A stretch of DNA of 64,000 nucleotides, from contig NZ_JACJRT010000008.1 in assembly GCF_014697415.1 (NCBI RefSeq), positions 186,001 to 250,000 on the forward strand. The letters are read 5' to 3'. Source of the DNA: Cyanobium sp. FACHB-13342 (GTDB lineage: Bacteria; Cyanobacteriota; Cyanobacteriia; PCC-6307; Cyanobiaceae). The stretch's first letter is position 1, and every line of letters begins with the position of its first letter. The position numbers were made by a program, and so were the translations under genes. This document shows, piece after piece, positions 28,211 through 36,509 of this stretch. The notes below the pieces were generated by a model. That model was not told the DNA's origin and did not search any database. It saw nothing but the letters and a program-made list of their open reading frames with translations.

Positions 28211-28789
28211 TCAGTGGCCGCGCAGTTGGTCGAGCTCGCCACGGCTGTGGAGTTCAGCGAGGGCGTCGTAGCCGCCGATGGGAACCCCATCAATGAACAG
28301 TTGGGGCACGGACTCCCCGCCACTGGGTTCGATTTCAACGAAGGGAATGCCCAGGGTCCGCAGCATGCGCAAGGCCCGCCGGGTGTAGGGACAACCCGGG
28401 AGTCCGGCAATCTCCACCCGGGGCAGGCCACGCTGGGTGGTCTGGGCGGGGGTGGGCGCGGCTTCCGTGAGCAGGCCAACGAGCAGATCGGCACCCCGCA
28501 GCACCAGGGTGCCGTATTCGAGATGGCCGCCCCACACCTGGCATTGGCCATCGGAGAAGCTCAGGTGCAGGTGCACCCCTGCCGGAGCCAGGGTGCCCTG
28601 CAGGGTGATGATTTCCAGTTCTCCGCTCAGCACCATTGGTTCGGCTTGGCCCGGGCAGGCGAAGGCCGCCTGGGATAGGTTCCCCACCACGCTCAGTACA
28701 AAGCCGCCGGCGTTCTGGGCCACTGCCAGCTGCTCGAGGCTGTGGCGCACATCGCTGCCGGCATCGAGGTGGAGCGGCAGAGCGCGCAT
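28211..28789 (-). CDS. PPC (DUF296)-glutaredoxin fusion protein
   Basis: 192 residues with two joined domains. Residues about 5-112 form a PPC/DUF296 domain (GGFVLSVVGNLSQAAF, LSGELEIITLQGTL, HLHLSFSD, VWGGHLEYGTLVLRGADLLVG), a trimeric fold known from AT-hook plant proteins and bacterial PD1-like proteins. Residues about 124-190 form a glutaredoxin with CPYT active site (LPGCPYTRRALRMLRTLGI), VPQLFIDG and IGGYDAL. Glutathione-linked thiol chemistry is likely; the PPC partner function is unknown. Confidence 0.85.
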   Translation of the reverse strand: MRALPLHLDAGSDVRHSLEQLAVAQNAGGFVLSVVGNLSQAAFACPGQAEPMVLSGELEIITLQGTLAPAGVHLHLSFSDGQCQVWGGHLEYGTLVLRGADLLVGLLTEAAPTPAQTTQRGLPRVEIAGLPGCPYTRRALRMLRTLGIPFVEIEPSGGESVPQLFIDGVPIGGYDALAELHSRGELDQLRGH

Positions 28790-28834
28790 GGCGGTTAGGG
28801 ATGCTGGCGGGCAGGTTACGCCGGCCAGGGGTGG

Positions 28835-29500
28835 TCACCAGGGCAGCACGTCGCCATTGGCGTGCCAGAAGGTTCCCGAGGTTTCCAGCGTCAGTGCATC
28901 GATGCGCTGGAGCAGTCCTCGGACCGCCTGCTCCGGGCTGATCCCCTGGGAATTGAAGTTCACCATGCGGGTGCGCACAAGCCCGGGGTGCAGGATCGCT
29001 ACGGCGATGCCCCTGGGCCGCAGGTCAATCGCCAGCGATCGGCCCGCCATGTTGAGGGCCACCTTCGACATCCGGTAGCCGTAGGAGCCGCCCGAACTGT
29101 TGTCGTCAATGGATCCCATCCGGCTGGTCATCAAAATCACCTTGGATCCGGCCTGCAGCTGGCCCAGGAGAGCCTGGGTGAGCCGCAGGGGGCCCAGGGC
29201 ATTCACCTCAAACTGACGGCGGATGCTGGCAAGATCCAAGTTGCCGAGGCTGGTGGATTCCAGGATTCCGGCGTTGTGGATCAGCCCGTCGATGGGTCTG
29301 CCGTCGAGCCCCGCCACCAGGTTGGTGATCGACTCGCCAGCGGTGATGTCCACCCCGGTTTCCAGATGAACGCCCAAGGCCTCCAGCTCCGGTGATGGCT
29401 GCCGGCAAACGGCAATCACCTGGTCCCCCCGGGCCTGCAGTTGGCGGCAGTACTCCAGGCCGATGCCCCGGTTAGAGCCCGTCACGAGGAAGGTCTTCAA
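28835..29500 (-). CDS. Short-chain dehydrogenase/reductase (SDR)
   Basis: 221-residue classical SDR using NAD(P)H. Cofactor motif VTGSNRGIG at the N-terminus, IHNAGILE, the catalytic serine in ILMTSRMGSI, and catalytic YGYRMSK. C-fac/CsgA-like short family. Substrate not predictable. ATG at 29500. Confidence 0.9.
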   Translation of the reverse strand: MKTFLVTGSNRGIGLEYCRQLQARGDQVIAVCRQPSPELEALGVHLETGVDITAGESITNLVAGLDGRPIDGLIHNAGILESTSLGNLDLASIRRQFEVNALGPLRLTQALLGQLQAGSKVILMTSRMGSIDDNSSGGSYGYRMSKVALNMAGRSLAIDLRPRGIAVAILHPGLVRTRMVNFNSQGISPEQAVRGLLQRIDALTLETSGTFWHANGDVLPW

Positions 29501-29549
29501 GGCAGCACGCTTGTCAGGAAGGCGACTCCATGTTCCCTGCTATGGCGCC

Positions 29550-30359
29550 TCAGCGACGGCCGTTGACGATCACCGACTGGCCGCTGCCTGCCCCGGAACC
29601 CGGCAGGGCTGGGACCACGGAGGTCTGCCCATCCCACTTGTCCAGGAACAGCTTGTAGAGCACCTGGTCGTCGAGGCTGGTGTTCAGCGTCTCGTAGCGC
29701 TTGGCTTCCTGTTCGGCGATCAGAACCTCGGTTTGGGCCCGCAGCAGCTGTTGCTCGGCGATCTGTTTTTGCTCAATGGCGGCGCGGTATTCCTCGGCAA
29801 TTTGCAGGCCGGTGAGGTCGAGGCCCTGCACGGTCACATAGTCGAATTTGCGCAGTTCTTCGGCCACCTTCTCCTGCACGAGTTCGGAAATGGAGTTCCA
29901 CTCCGTGGCAATGGTGACCAGCTCATATTGGGAAAACACGGATTTGAGAGCCTTCAGCAGGGAGGGCTGAATCACCCGGGGATAGATCTGCTGGTCGTCG
30001 GTGGCGATCGTTTCGTAGATCCGGCCCGCCTCGGCCGGTTTCATCGCGTACTTCACCGTTGCTGTGGCCTGGATCACCTGCAGATCCTTGGTCAGGGTGG
30101 AGAACTGCTCTGGTCGCACCTGGGTGCGCACGTCAAACAGGGAGGTGTTCTGCACGAGTGGGGCCTTGATGTTGGCGCCCGGATTGCGGGGAACACCGGT
30201 GACCTTGCCGAGGGTGGTGACCACGGCCACATTGCCGGCTGGAACGATGAAGACGGTCTGGCTGAGCAAGATCGCCAGCCCCACCACCACGGCCACGATC
30301 AGGCTGAAGGCAGCTCCCGGCCCCTCTGGACTGGCGGCGGAGCGAAGGGGAGACTGCAT
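29550..30359 (-). CDS. SPFH/prohibitin domain membrane protein
   Basis: 269 residues. One N-terminal membrane helix at about 18-38, then an SPFH/Band 7 domain (VFIVPAGNVAVVTTLGKVTG...NPGANIKAPLVQ) and a coiled-coil region (EYRAAIEQKQIAEQQLLRAQTEV). It belongs with the cyanobacterial prohibitin-like proteins that form large oligomers in membranes. Role in cyanobacteria is unsettled. Confidence 0.9.
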   Translation of the reverse strand: MQSPLRSAASPEGPGAAFSLIVAVVVGLAILLSQTVFIVPAGNVAVVTTLGKVTGVPRNPGANIKAPLVQNTSLFDVRTQVRPEQFSTLTKDLQVIQATATVKYAMKPAEAGRIYETIATDDQQIYPRVIQPSLLKALKSVFSQYELVTIATEWNSISELVQEKVAEELRKFDYVTVQGLDLTGLQIAEEYRAAIEQKQIAEQQLLRAQTEVLIAEQEAKRYETLNTSLDDQVLYKLFLDKWDGQTSVVPALPGSGAGSGQSVIVNGRR

Positions 30360-30384
30360 CGGGGAACCGTTCCAATCGTCAACC

Positions 30385-31467
30385 CTAGGAACGGTCGTGG
30401 ATCAAACAACGGCTCACAAAGGGTGACGTCATGGCACGCAGCAGGGCGCTGTAGCTCAGGGAAAAGCGCAGTTCATCGCCCACCTGGAGCGGCATGCCGC
30501 CGCATCCGATCACCAGATGGTCACTGGAGGCGCCCCGGATTGTCATCCCCTCAGGGGAGCCCAGGCCTGCCGGATCCACATCCTGTTCGCCGATGGCCAC
30601 CAGGGCTCTCCGTTCGCCAGCATGCGCCCTGGGCACCTGGTCAAGGGGCGTCGCGGTAGGAAAGCTCGTTCGGCAGCGCTGCCCCCAGGGTTGGCTGGGT
30701 TTGGTCTTGGCCTCGATCACCTCTGCCACGAGGGTGATGGCATCGGTGTGCAGCCCGGGGATGGCCGTCCCCCCGAGGGGTTCACGGCCCAGCAGCAAGG
30801 CCTCCCCCAAACGCAGATGGTTGATCCGGCCGGGGTCGCCGCCACCGGCCAACCAGGGGAGGTTGGCGGAGTTTCCCCCGGAGCACCAGGGCAGGTGCAG
30901 CGAGAAGCGCCGCTCCAGGGCTGTTGCCAGGCGGGAGAGTTCGGCCATGTTGCGCGCATCGGGGGCTACGCCGTGCTGGCAGCCCAGGTTGGTGCCGATG
31001 CCCATCAGCTCCAGGTTGGGAAGCGCCAGGGTCAACTGGGCCACGGCCTCCAGTTCCGTAGCCAGGATTCCTTCCCGCAGATCGCCAAGCTCCACCATCA
31101 ACAGAACCCCATGGCGCACCCCCTGGCGGGCAGCCGTTCGGGCCAGGGCCTCCAACACCACCGGTTCGCTGTTGCAGCTGATCGCCGCATGGGCCACCAC
31201 CCGCTCCACCTGGCTGAGCAGGGGCGCCCGGATCAGCAGCATGGGCACCGCCACGCCACTGGCGGCCAGGGCTTCGATGGTCTCGATGCGGGATTCCCCG
31301 ATTGAGCCGATCCCCGCCGCCACCCAAGTGCGCACGATGTCGGCGTCCCCCAGGGTTGCCTTGCTGACTCCCGTTACGGCGATCCCCTGCTGGCCAAAAC
31401 GCTCCACCAGGATTCGGGCGTTGTGCTGAAGCCGCTCGAGATGGATCTCGAGCCGCGGAGCGCTCAA
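30385..31467 (-). CDS. Alanine/ornithine racemase-family PLP enzyme
   Basis: 360 residues with the alanine-racemase TIM-barrel fold. The PLP lysine sits in VTGVSKATLGD near residue 35; GIGSIGESRIETIEAL and LELMGIGTNLGCQHG fit the Orr/YhfX-type racemase group, not canonical Alr or YggS. It probably racemises or binds an amino acid; the substrate is unknown. The start overlaps the stop of the upstream DUF1611 gene (ATGA), so the two are translated together. Confidence 0.85.
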   Translation of the reverse strand: MSAPRLEIHLERLQHNARILVERFGQQGIAVTGVSKATLGDADIVRTWVAAGIGSIGESRIETIEALAASGVAVPMLLIRAPLLSQVERVVAHAAISCNSEPVVLEALARTAARQGVRHGVLLMVELGDLREGILATELEAVAQLTLALPNLELMGIGTNLGCQHGVAPDARNMAELSRLATALERRFSLHLPWCSGGNSANLPWLAGGGDPGRINHLRLGEALLLGREPLGGTAIPGLHTDAITLVAEVIEAKTKPSQPWGQRCRTSFPTATPLDQVPRAHAGERRALVAIGEQDVDPAGLGSPEGMTIRGASSDHLVIGCGGMPLQVGDELRFSLSYSALLRAMTSPFVSRCLIHDRS

Positions 31468-32633
31468 GCCACCCTGCGCCGTTCACCGCTGAGTTCGGGA
31501 AAGGCCCGCAGCACCATGGTGACCAACCGGGACGCCGGTCGGCTGACCGCGTCGGTGACGGGGATGGCGAGCTCTGCCTCGTAGAGCGCGATGGCGGCGG
31601 TCAGTTCGGCGTCATCCATCCCCTCGTGGTTGATGGTCAGGCCGATCACCCGCGTGGGGGCGAAGGCCTCGATCAGCTTGATCTCACTGGTTGCCGTGGG
31701 CATGGGCAGAAAGGGGAAATCACTCAGATTCCGCCGGGCCGGGGCGTGTTGGAGGATCACCGCTTGGGGTTGGCTGCCCCGCAGGATGAAAGTAGAGGAC
31801 AGGTAGGCGGGATGGCTGAGGGCTCCCTGCCCCTCGATCACGATCACGGCGGGGTGCTGGCTTTCAAATGCCTCGACAACCGCTCCCTCCACCGCTCCGG
31901 AACAGAACTGGGACGGAATGGCGTCGAGGGGGATCCCGAAGCGCCCCCCTTGGATGAGCCCGGTCTGGCCAGTGTTCACCAGCACGGCGTGGATGCCCTG
32001 GTCTTGGAGGGCCTTCACCAGCAGGGTGGCCGTGGTGCGTTTGCCGATCGCGCCGTCGGTGCCGAGCACGGCGATGCGCAGGCAGTGGGCCCTGGCAATC
32101 GACCCGTCAAACAGCCGTAAATCCTTCAGGGCGGCGGGTCGACGGACGTCTCGGATCGACACCTGCTGTCGATCCGCCACGGCGGCGAACTCGGCGTCGT
32201 CGCCAAGGAATTCGCGCATGCCGCTCACCAGGTGGAGGCCGGAGGCCATGGCCCCCAGCAGGGCCTGGCGGTCCTCCGGACGGAACAGGCCGTTGGCTGG
32301 AGCCATCCCGTAGATGAAGGTGTCGGCCCGGGCTCCGGCGAGGGCCAAGGCTGCCGCCAGATCGGCCACAATTGGAATGCCGTTGGCGATGCCATCGAGC
32401 ACCATCCCCGCGTCCAGGCCCGCACGGTGGCTGTCCACCACGGCACGGATCTCAAAGGCCTCGCAGTGACGCACGAGTCCGTGGGCCGTTTTGCCATCGA
32501 GTCCGGCGAAATGGCCTTCGCAGTGGATGATGGCCACTCGGCGCTGGGCTGTCGGGAGCCTTCGGAGCGCTGGGGACAGGTCAGAGACCTGTGTTGGGAA
32601 TGTCAAAGAGGCCAGGCTTCGCCGGCCGCGCAC
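31464..32633 (-). CDS. DUF1611 (DgcN-like) domain protein
   Basis: About 389 residues. Nucleotide-binding GTDGAIGKRTTATLLVKAL lies near residue 190; QTGLIQGGRFGIPLDAIPSQF and IEGQGALSHPAYLSS are family hallmarks of DUF1611. In other bacteria DUF1611 members (DgcN) act in D-amino-acid metabolism, as CoA-dependent acyltransferases of D-glutamate. The partner racemase fits such a role. The GTG at 32633 is taken from the open frame; TTG at 32606 or GTG near 32539 are also possible. Confidence 0.82.
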   Translation of the reverse strand: MRGRRSLASLTFPTQVSDLSPALRRLPTAQRRVAIIHCEGHFAGLDGKTAHGLVRHCEAFEIRAVVDSHRAGLDAGMVLDGIANGIPIVADLAAALALAGARADTFIYGMAPANGLFRPEDRQALLGAMASGLHLVSGMREFLGDDAEFAAVADRQQVSIRDVRRPAALKDLRLFDGSIARAHCLRIAVLGTDGAIGKRTTATLLVKALQDQGIHAVLVNTGQTGLIQGGRFGIPLDAIPSQFCSGAVEGAVVEAFESQHPAVIVIEGQGALSHPAYLSSTFILRGSQPQAVILQHAPARRNLSDFPFLPMPTATSEIKLIEAFAPTRVIGLTINHEGMDDAELTAAIALYEAELAIPVTDAVSRPASRLVTMVLRAFPELSGERRRVA

Positions 32634-32686
32634 CGTTGCACAGCGCAGGCGCCAGAAGCACAGAAGTGGCCGCTGAATGGCGTGGG

Positions 32687-33712
32687 TCAGCCCATGCTAG
32701 GGGGGATGTCCGGGTCGAGGGGATCGGCCAGCAGCTCGGCGATCTGGTTGTGGCCGTTGCCTTGGGCCAGAAACAGGGCCCGCTCCGCCCGCAGCAGTAG
32801 ATCCTCAACACCGGCATCCCCCGGTGCCAGGACGGTCAGCCCCCCGCTGATCTGGAGCCGGTGCCCACTGCCGCTGAACACGCCACCCAGTGCGGCGAAC
32901 CCGCAGCGAATGGCTTCAGCCCGCTCCATGGCCGCTTCGGCATTGGCATTCACCATCAACAGGGCGAATTCCTGGTCGCCGATTTGGCCGATCAGGTCCT
33001 GGGGGCAGAGCTGGGAGCGGAGCAGCTCGGCCCCATCCTTGAGCGCCCGGTCCGAGGCCTCCTGCCCCCAGCGGTTTCGGATCTGGCTGAAGTGGTCGAT
33101 CTCGATGGCCAGGAGTGCCAGGTCTGAGCCAGCCGCCCGGGCGCGCTCCAGCTCCGGTTTCGCCTGCTCCAGGAAGCTGATCCGGTTGGCGAATCCGGTG
33201 AGCGGTTGGACCGTGGCCAGTCGACGCAGTTCGAATTCGCGCAGCACCAGCTGGGCCAGGTCTTCGAGCAGCTTCACCTGGTTGGCACTGAAATGCCTTG
33301 GCTGGACATCGATCACGCACAGGGTGCCGAGGTTATGGCCGTCGCGACTCTGCAGGGGTGTCCCGGCATAGAAACAGATCTTGGGATCGGTGGTCACCAG
33401 GGGATTGGTGCAGAAGCGGGGGTCCTGTCGCGCATCGGGCACCACCAGGGTTTCGTCACCGGCTATGGCATGGGCGCAGAAGGCCATGTCGCGTGGCGTT
33501 TCCGTGGCGTCGAGCCCATGGCGGGCCAGAAACCACTGCCGATCGCGATCCACCAGGGAAATCAAGGCGATGGGGGTCTCCAGCACGGTGGACGCCAGTT
33601 GGACGAGGCGCGTGAAGTGCTCATCCTCCGGGTGGTCGAGCACGCCCTGGCGCTCCAGGTCACGCTGGCGCTGGACCTCATTGGGCAGGATCGGATAGTC
33701 GGGGTACGGCAC
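32687..33712 (-). CDS. GAF domain protein with degenerate GGDEF
   Basis: 341 residues. GAF domain at about 28-160 (VDRDRQWFLARHGLDATETPRD... FCAHAIAG), then a GGDEF-fold domain from about 170. The active-site loop reads GDQEF at 245-249 in place of GGDEF, and no RxxD inhibitory site precedes it. It is predicted not to make c-di-GMP and may act as a sensor or bind nucleotide. Cytosolic, no membrane helix. Confidence 0.88.
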   Translation of the reverse strand: MPYPDYPILPNEVQRQRDLERQGVLDHPEDEHFTRLVQLASTVLETPIALISLVDRDRQWFLARHGLDATETPRDMAFCAHAIAGDETLVVPDARQDPRFCTNPLVTTDPKICFYAGTPLQSRDGHNLGTLCVIDVQPRHFSANQVKLLEDLAQLVLREFELRRLATVQPLTGFANRISFLEQAKPELERARAAGSDLALLAIEIDHFSQIRNRWGQEASDRALKDGAELLRSQLCPQDLIGQIGDQEFALLMVNANAEAAMERAEAIRCGFAALGGVFSGSGHRLQISGGLTVLAPGDAGVEDLLLRAERALFLAQGNGHNQIAELLADPLDPDIPPSMG

Positions 33713-33803
33713 GCAGGCATCCCGATGATGACCAGCCTAGGAAAGTCGCGGTGCGCCGTCTCAGGCTCGCCATGATCGGATCAAGACCTGCGCCAGAGAA
33801 CCC

Positions 33804-34136
33804 ATGAGCCTCTCCAAGGAAACCTGCATCCCCTGCCGGGATGGGGCCCCCACCCTCAGCGAAGCCGAGCTGGCCTCCCTGTTGCCCCAGTTGCCGGGTT
33901 GGGCCGTGGTCAGCGGCCACCACCTGCGCAAGACCTGGACGTTTCCCGACTTTCAGCAGGCCCTCGATTGGGTCAACAGGGCTGGAGCCATCTGTGAGGC
34001 CGAGGGCCATCACGCTGAGTTCAGCCTCGGCTGGGGCCATGCCGAAGCTGTCATCTACACCCACAAAGTGGATGGCCTCACCCGGGCCGATGCGGTTTTG
34101 GCGGCCAAGTTCGAAGCTCTCGCTGTCGGGGCCTAG
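33804..34136 (+). CDS. phhB: Pterin-4-alpha-carbinolamine dehydratase
   Basis: 110 residues. Recycles 4a-hydroxytetrahydropterin; PCD/DCoH family. Conserved EGHHAEFSLGWGHAEAVIYTHKVDGLT holds the catalytic HH pair and the second histidine. LPGWAVVSGHHLRKTWTFPDF is the usual N-terminal half. ATG at 33804. Stands alone. Confidence 0.92.
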   Translation: MSLSKETCIPCRDGAPTLSEAELASLLPQLPGWAVVSGHHLRKTWTFPDFQQALDWVNRAGAICEAEGHHAEFSLGWGHAEAVIYTHKVDGLTRADAVLAAKFEALAVGA

Positions 34137-34276
34137 GGCTATCCCACTTCCAGTGCCCAGGTCCAGCTTGTCAGTTCCGCCCCGAACTCCTTCACACAAT
34201 CTTCCATTGAAAACCTGGTGCAGCCGTCTCGGCAGCAGCGGCTTTCTCCATAGGGTTCAGCAAACGAAGCTCCACC

Positions 34277-34465
34277 ATGTCAGCCCAGGAGGACAGTCAC
34301 CCCAACGCAGCAATTGGTTCCGACTCCTTCGAGCCCCGCAGCCTGGAATGGCAGGACAACGGTGAGCTGGCCGCCACCGAGGTGTTCGAGCTTGTCAAAC
34401 GTCTGCGGGCGGTTGAAACCGGCGAGCACGTCAACGAGCTCTGGAGGTTGGGCCAGAAAGCCTGA
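34277..34465 (+). CDS. Small unknown protein, related to the one at 22339
   Basis: 62 residues from the ATG at 34277 (MSAQEDSHPNAAIG). The central SLEWQDNGELAATEVFELVKRL parallels the LKWQADGEL-x-LVLERL part of the gene at 22339. Acidic, helical second half. No known family. Part of a run of three short genes here. Confidence 0.6.
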   Translation: MSAQEDSHPNAAIGSDSFEPRSLEWQDNGELAATEVFELVKRLRAVETGEHVNELWRLGQKA

Positions 34466-34535
34466 AGGCCCTTGCCGTTGGGCGCGGCCTCGGTTTGATG
34501 GCGTGAGGCCCAACACCCTTCGGGCAGCGCACGCC

Positions 34536-34757
34536 ATGACTGACAGCCCAGTGATCCCAGATGGTTCCGCCGTGGCGGAATGGCGGCATCGGGGCTGCTC
34601 GGTGAGGCTGATTCGTCGTTGTGCAGCCGCCGAGGCCTACCGGATTCACCACTGCAGTGGGGTGCCCATGGGCACGGCCGCCAGCCTGGAGGAGGCTCGC
34701 AGCTTGATTGATGAGCGCATCCAGCTGTTGCGGCAGCGGCTGGTGGCTGCGGCCTGA
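34536..34757 (+). CDS. Small hypothetical protein
   Basis: 73 residues from the ATG at 34536 (MTDSPVIPDGSAVAEWRHRG). A basic, Cys-containing strand region (CSVRLIRRCAAAEAYRIHHC) followed by a helix (SLEEARSLIDERIQLLRQRL). Possibly a small beta-beta-alpha fold. No recognised family. Confidence 0.58.
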   Translation: MTDSPVIPDGSAVAEWRHRGCSVRLIRRCAAAEAYRIHHCSGVPMGTAASLEEARSLIDERIQLLRQRLVAAA

Positions 34758-34864
34758 ACGGGATTCAACAGCAGTGGCGAACATTCTTGTGATCTTGGCT
34801 TGATGGTGGCTCTCCTTCCCTTGAGCGCGTCAGACTGAACTCAGCGTCGTTGAGGTCTGGGCAG

Positions 34865-35083
34865 ATGTTCCTGAAGATGCACAACGGGGAAGATGACAGC
34901 TTGGTTGAGGTGCTCAATCTCCAGCAGCTTTTCGATCCATTTGCGGGCCAGGTGCTGGGACGTCTGCACGCCGGTGAGGAACTGCAGGACCCGGCCCCCG
35001 TCGACAAGGGCCAGCTGGTGTTTCCCTCCGGTGAGACCCTGCCACGCTGCTGGCGTGATCCCCACTACGGCGACCAGGGGTAG
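34865..35083 (+). CDS. Small conserved hypothetical protein
   Basis: 72 residues from the ATG at 34865: MFLKMHNGEDDSLVEVLNLQQLFDPFAGQVLGRLHAGEEL, ending PRCWRDPHYGDQG. The pattern (compact, acidic, ending in CW-DPHY) looks conserved and not like a shadow frame; I believe similar proteins occur across picocyanobacteria. Some databases call such proteins acetyltransferase, but no GNAT motif is present. Confidence 0.72.
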   Translation: MFLKMHNGEDDSLVEVLNLQQLFDPFAGQVLGRLHAGEELQDPAPVDKGQLVFPSGETLPRCWRDPHYGDQG

Positions 35084-35089
35084 GGAGGT

Positions 35090-36046
35090 TCAGGGTTGGC
35101 TTGGGCGACTGGCCGGCATCCGCTCCAGATAGGTTTTGACGGCTAGGGGTTGGGTCTGGTGATAGCCCTGGGGCAGCCAAACGTCCCCAGCACTGGTGGT
35201 GACGTGAATCTCCCAGTGGTAGAGCCCCCGATAGGCCCGGGGGTCTTCGCGGAGCAGTTGGGCGTACTGCAGCACCCCTTCGCCGTAATGCCAGCTGTTG
35301 TTGTAGCCCCAGAGCCCGCGGCGGATGTCCCGTAGGCCCCCCCGCCGCACCAGATACCGGGCTGCAGCGGCGATGGCATCGTGGGGATCACGGATGTTGC
35401 CCTGGCCGATGCCCGGTTCGGCCCAGGTCGTGGGCAGGAACTGCATCGGTCCCTGGGCGTTGGCAACGGAGACGCCATCGATCCGGCCCATGCCTGTTTC
35501 CACCAGGTTCACCGCGGCAAGCACTTCCCAGGGGATTCCGGTGGCGGCGGCGGCCTTGCGGTAGTGGCCCAGCAGCACCTCGGCCGGCTCCGGGGCGATG
35601 ATCCGCCAGGCAGGCACCGCACTGATCGGTCTGCCACGGTGCATGGCCTGAAAGGCCCGCCGTGCGGCCAGGTGTCGGTCGAACACCTTGTGCCACCGAT
35701 CTGGCAGGGATTCCCGCACCTGGCGGGCCAGGTCAGGCTGGCGGCTGAGCCGTCTGTAGATCACCTGTTGCTGGTGCCCGAGCTGGGGCAGCCGCGGTTC
35801 AGGGGTGTCGGTCGATCTGAGCGCCGTTTCCACCTCGCCCAGCAGGTGGGCGATGGCGGTGGCGGTGGTTGGAACCAGGGGGTAGGGGCGGCCATTGCCA
35901 CTCCGGGGGAGCTGCGGCTGGGCAAGAGGTGCTCCGGCATCCGTGGCCAGGCAGCCGCTTCCGCCGAGCAGCAGGGCCAACCCTGCCAGCAGGCCGAGGC
36001 TTGTGCTGTGCAGGCTGGTGATGCGCTGGCCCTGACGGATCACCAC
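35090..36046 (-). CDS. Lytic transglycosylase (lipoprotein)
   Basis: 318 residues. Lipobox-like LLLGGSGC at about residues 25-32 after a hydrophobic run predicts a lipid-anchored envelope enzyme. The catalytic region LAAVNLVETGMGRIDGVSVANAQGPMQFLPTTW is an SLT/MltB-like core with the catalytic Glu in VETGMGR; DPHDAIAAAARYLVRRGG and WGYNNSWHYGEGVL follow. It cleaves glycan strands to 1,6-anhydro products. GTG start at 36046, 3 bp after the small membrane gene. Confidence 0.9.
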   Translation of the reverse strand: MVIRQGQRITSLHSTSLGLLAGLALLLGGSGCLATDAGAPLAQPQLPRSGNGRPYPLVPTTATAIAHLLGEVETALRSTDTPEPRLPQLGHQQQVIYRRLSRQPDLARQVRESLPDRWHKVFDRHLAARRAFQAMHRGRPISAVPAWRIIAPEPAEVLLGHYRKAAAATGIPWEVLAAVNLVETGMGRIDGVSVANAQGPMQFLPTTWAEPGIGQGNIRDPHDAIAAAARYLVRRGGLRDIRRGLWGYNNSWHYGEGVLQYAQLLREDPRAYRGLYHWEIHVTTSAGDVWLPQGYHQTQPLAVKTYLERMPASRPSQP

Positions 36047-36049
36047 GGC

Positions 36050-36205
36050 TCAGGGCCCAATGCTCACCAGCCGCCGGCGTTGCAGCTCCAGGTGGAAGGC
36101 GTGGCTGAGGGCATCCCGTCGCCCCCACCGTTGGATCCCCTGCCAGAGGGACTGCAACCGCCAGCCCAGCCAGAGCAGGCACAGCACCAGTCCCAGCCAA
36201 CGCAT
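36050..36205 (-). CDS. Small single-helix membrane protein
   Basis: 51 residues from the ATG at 36205: MRWLGLVLCLLWLGWRLQSLWQ, one N-terminal hydrophobic helix, then a basic tail (RWGRRDALSHAFHLELQRRRL). It ends 3 bp before the lytic transglycosylase start on the same strand, so co-transcription is likely. Too short for certainty; no family known. Confidence 0.5.
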   Translation of the reverse strand: MRWLGLVLCLLWLGWRLQSLWQGIQRWGRRDALSHAFHLELQRRRLVSIGP

Positions 36206-36509
36206 GGTTCAGCCTTGCAACTCAACCGGTTTAAGGACGAATGTCGGCTCTGGCGAGGGCCCACCCCGCCTCTGACACAGAACGCCAGGAAGCGATCCCC
36301 GACCTGGGGAGCTTGGTTTGCTCCCGCTGACAGCGGGCGTTCCGGTGGGGCTCCCCTGCCCGTTGCTGGCCTCACTGGGCTCTGCTCGTGTCTATCGGGC
36401 GACCCCGGGGCGGTTGATCCCCACCGGTCATGGCGATCCCCTGACAGAACCCGAAATCCTGGACCAAGAACGACAGGATTGCTCCAGTTTTTACCGGGAA
36501 GCTTCCGTC
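36206..36509. other. Intergenic region without an identified gene
   Basis: 304 bases between the divergent small membrane gene and the DUF4912 gene. It should hold both promoters. The only clear structure is a small hairpin CCCGCTGACAGCGGG near 36322-36336. No tRNA, known sRNA motif or T-tract terminator is seen. Confidence 0.6.
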
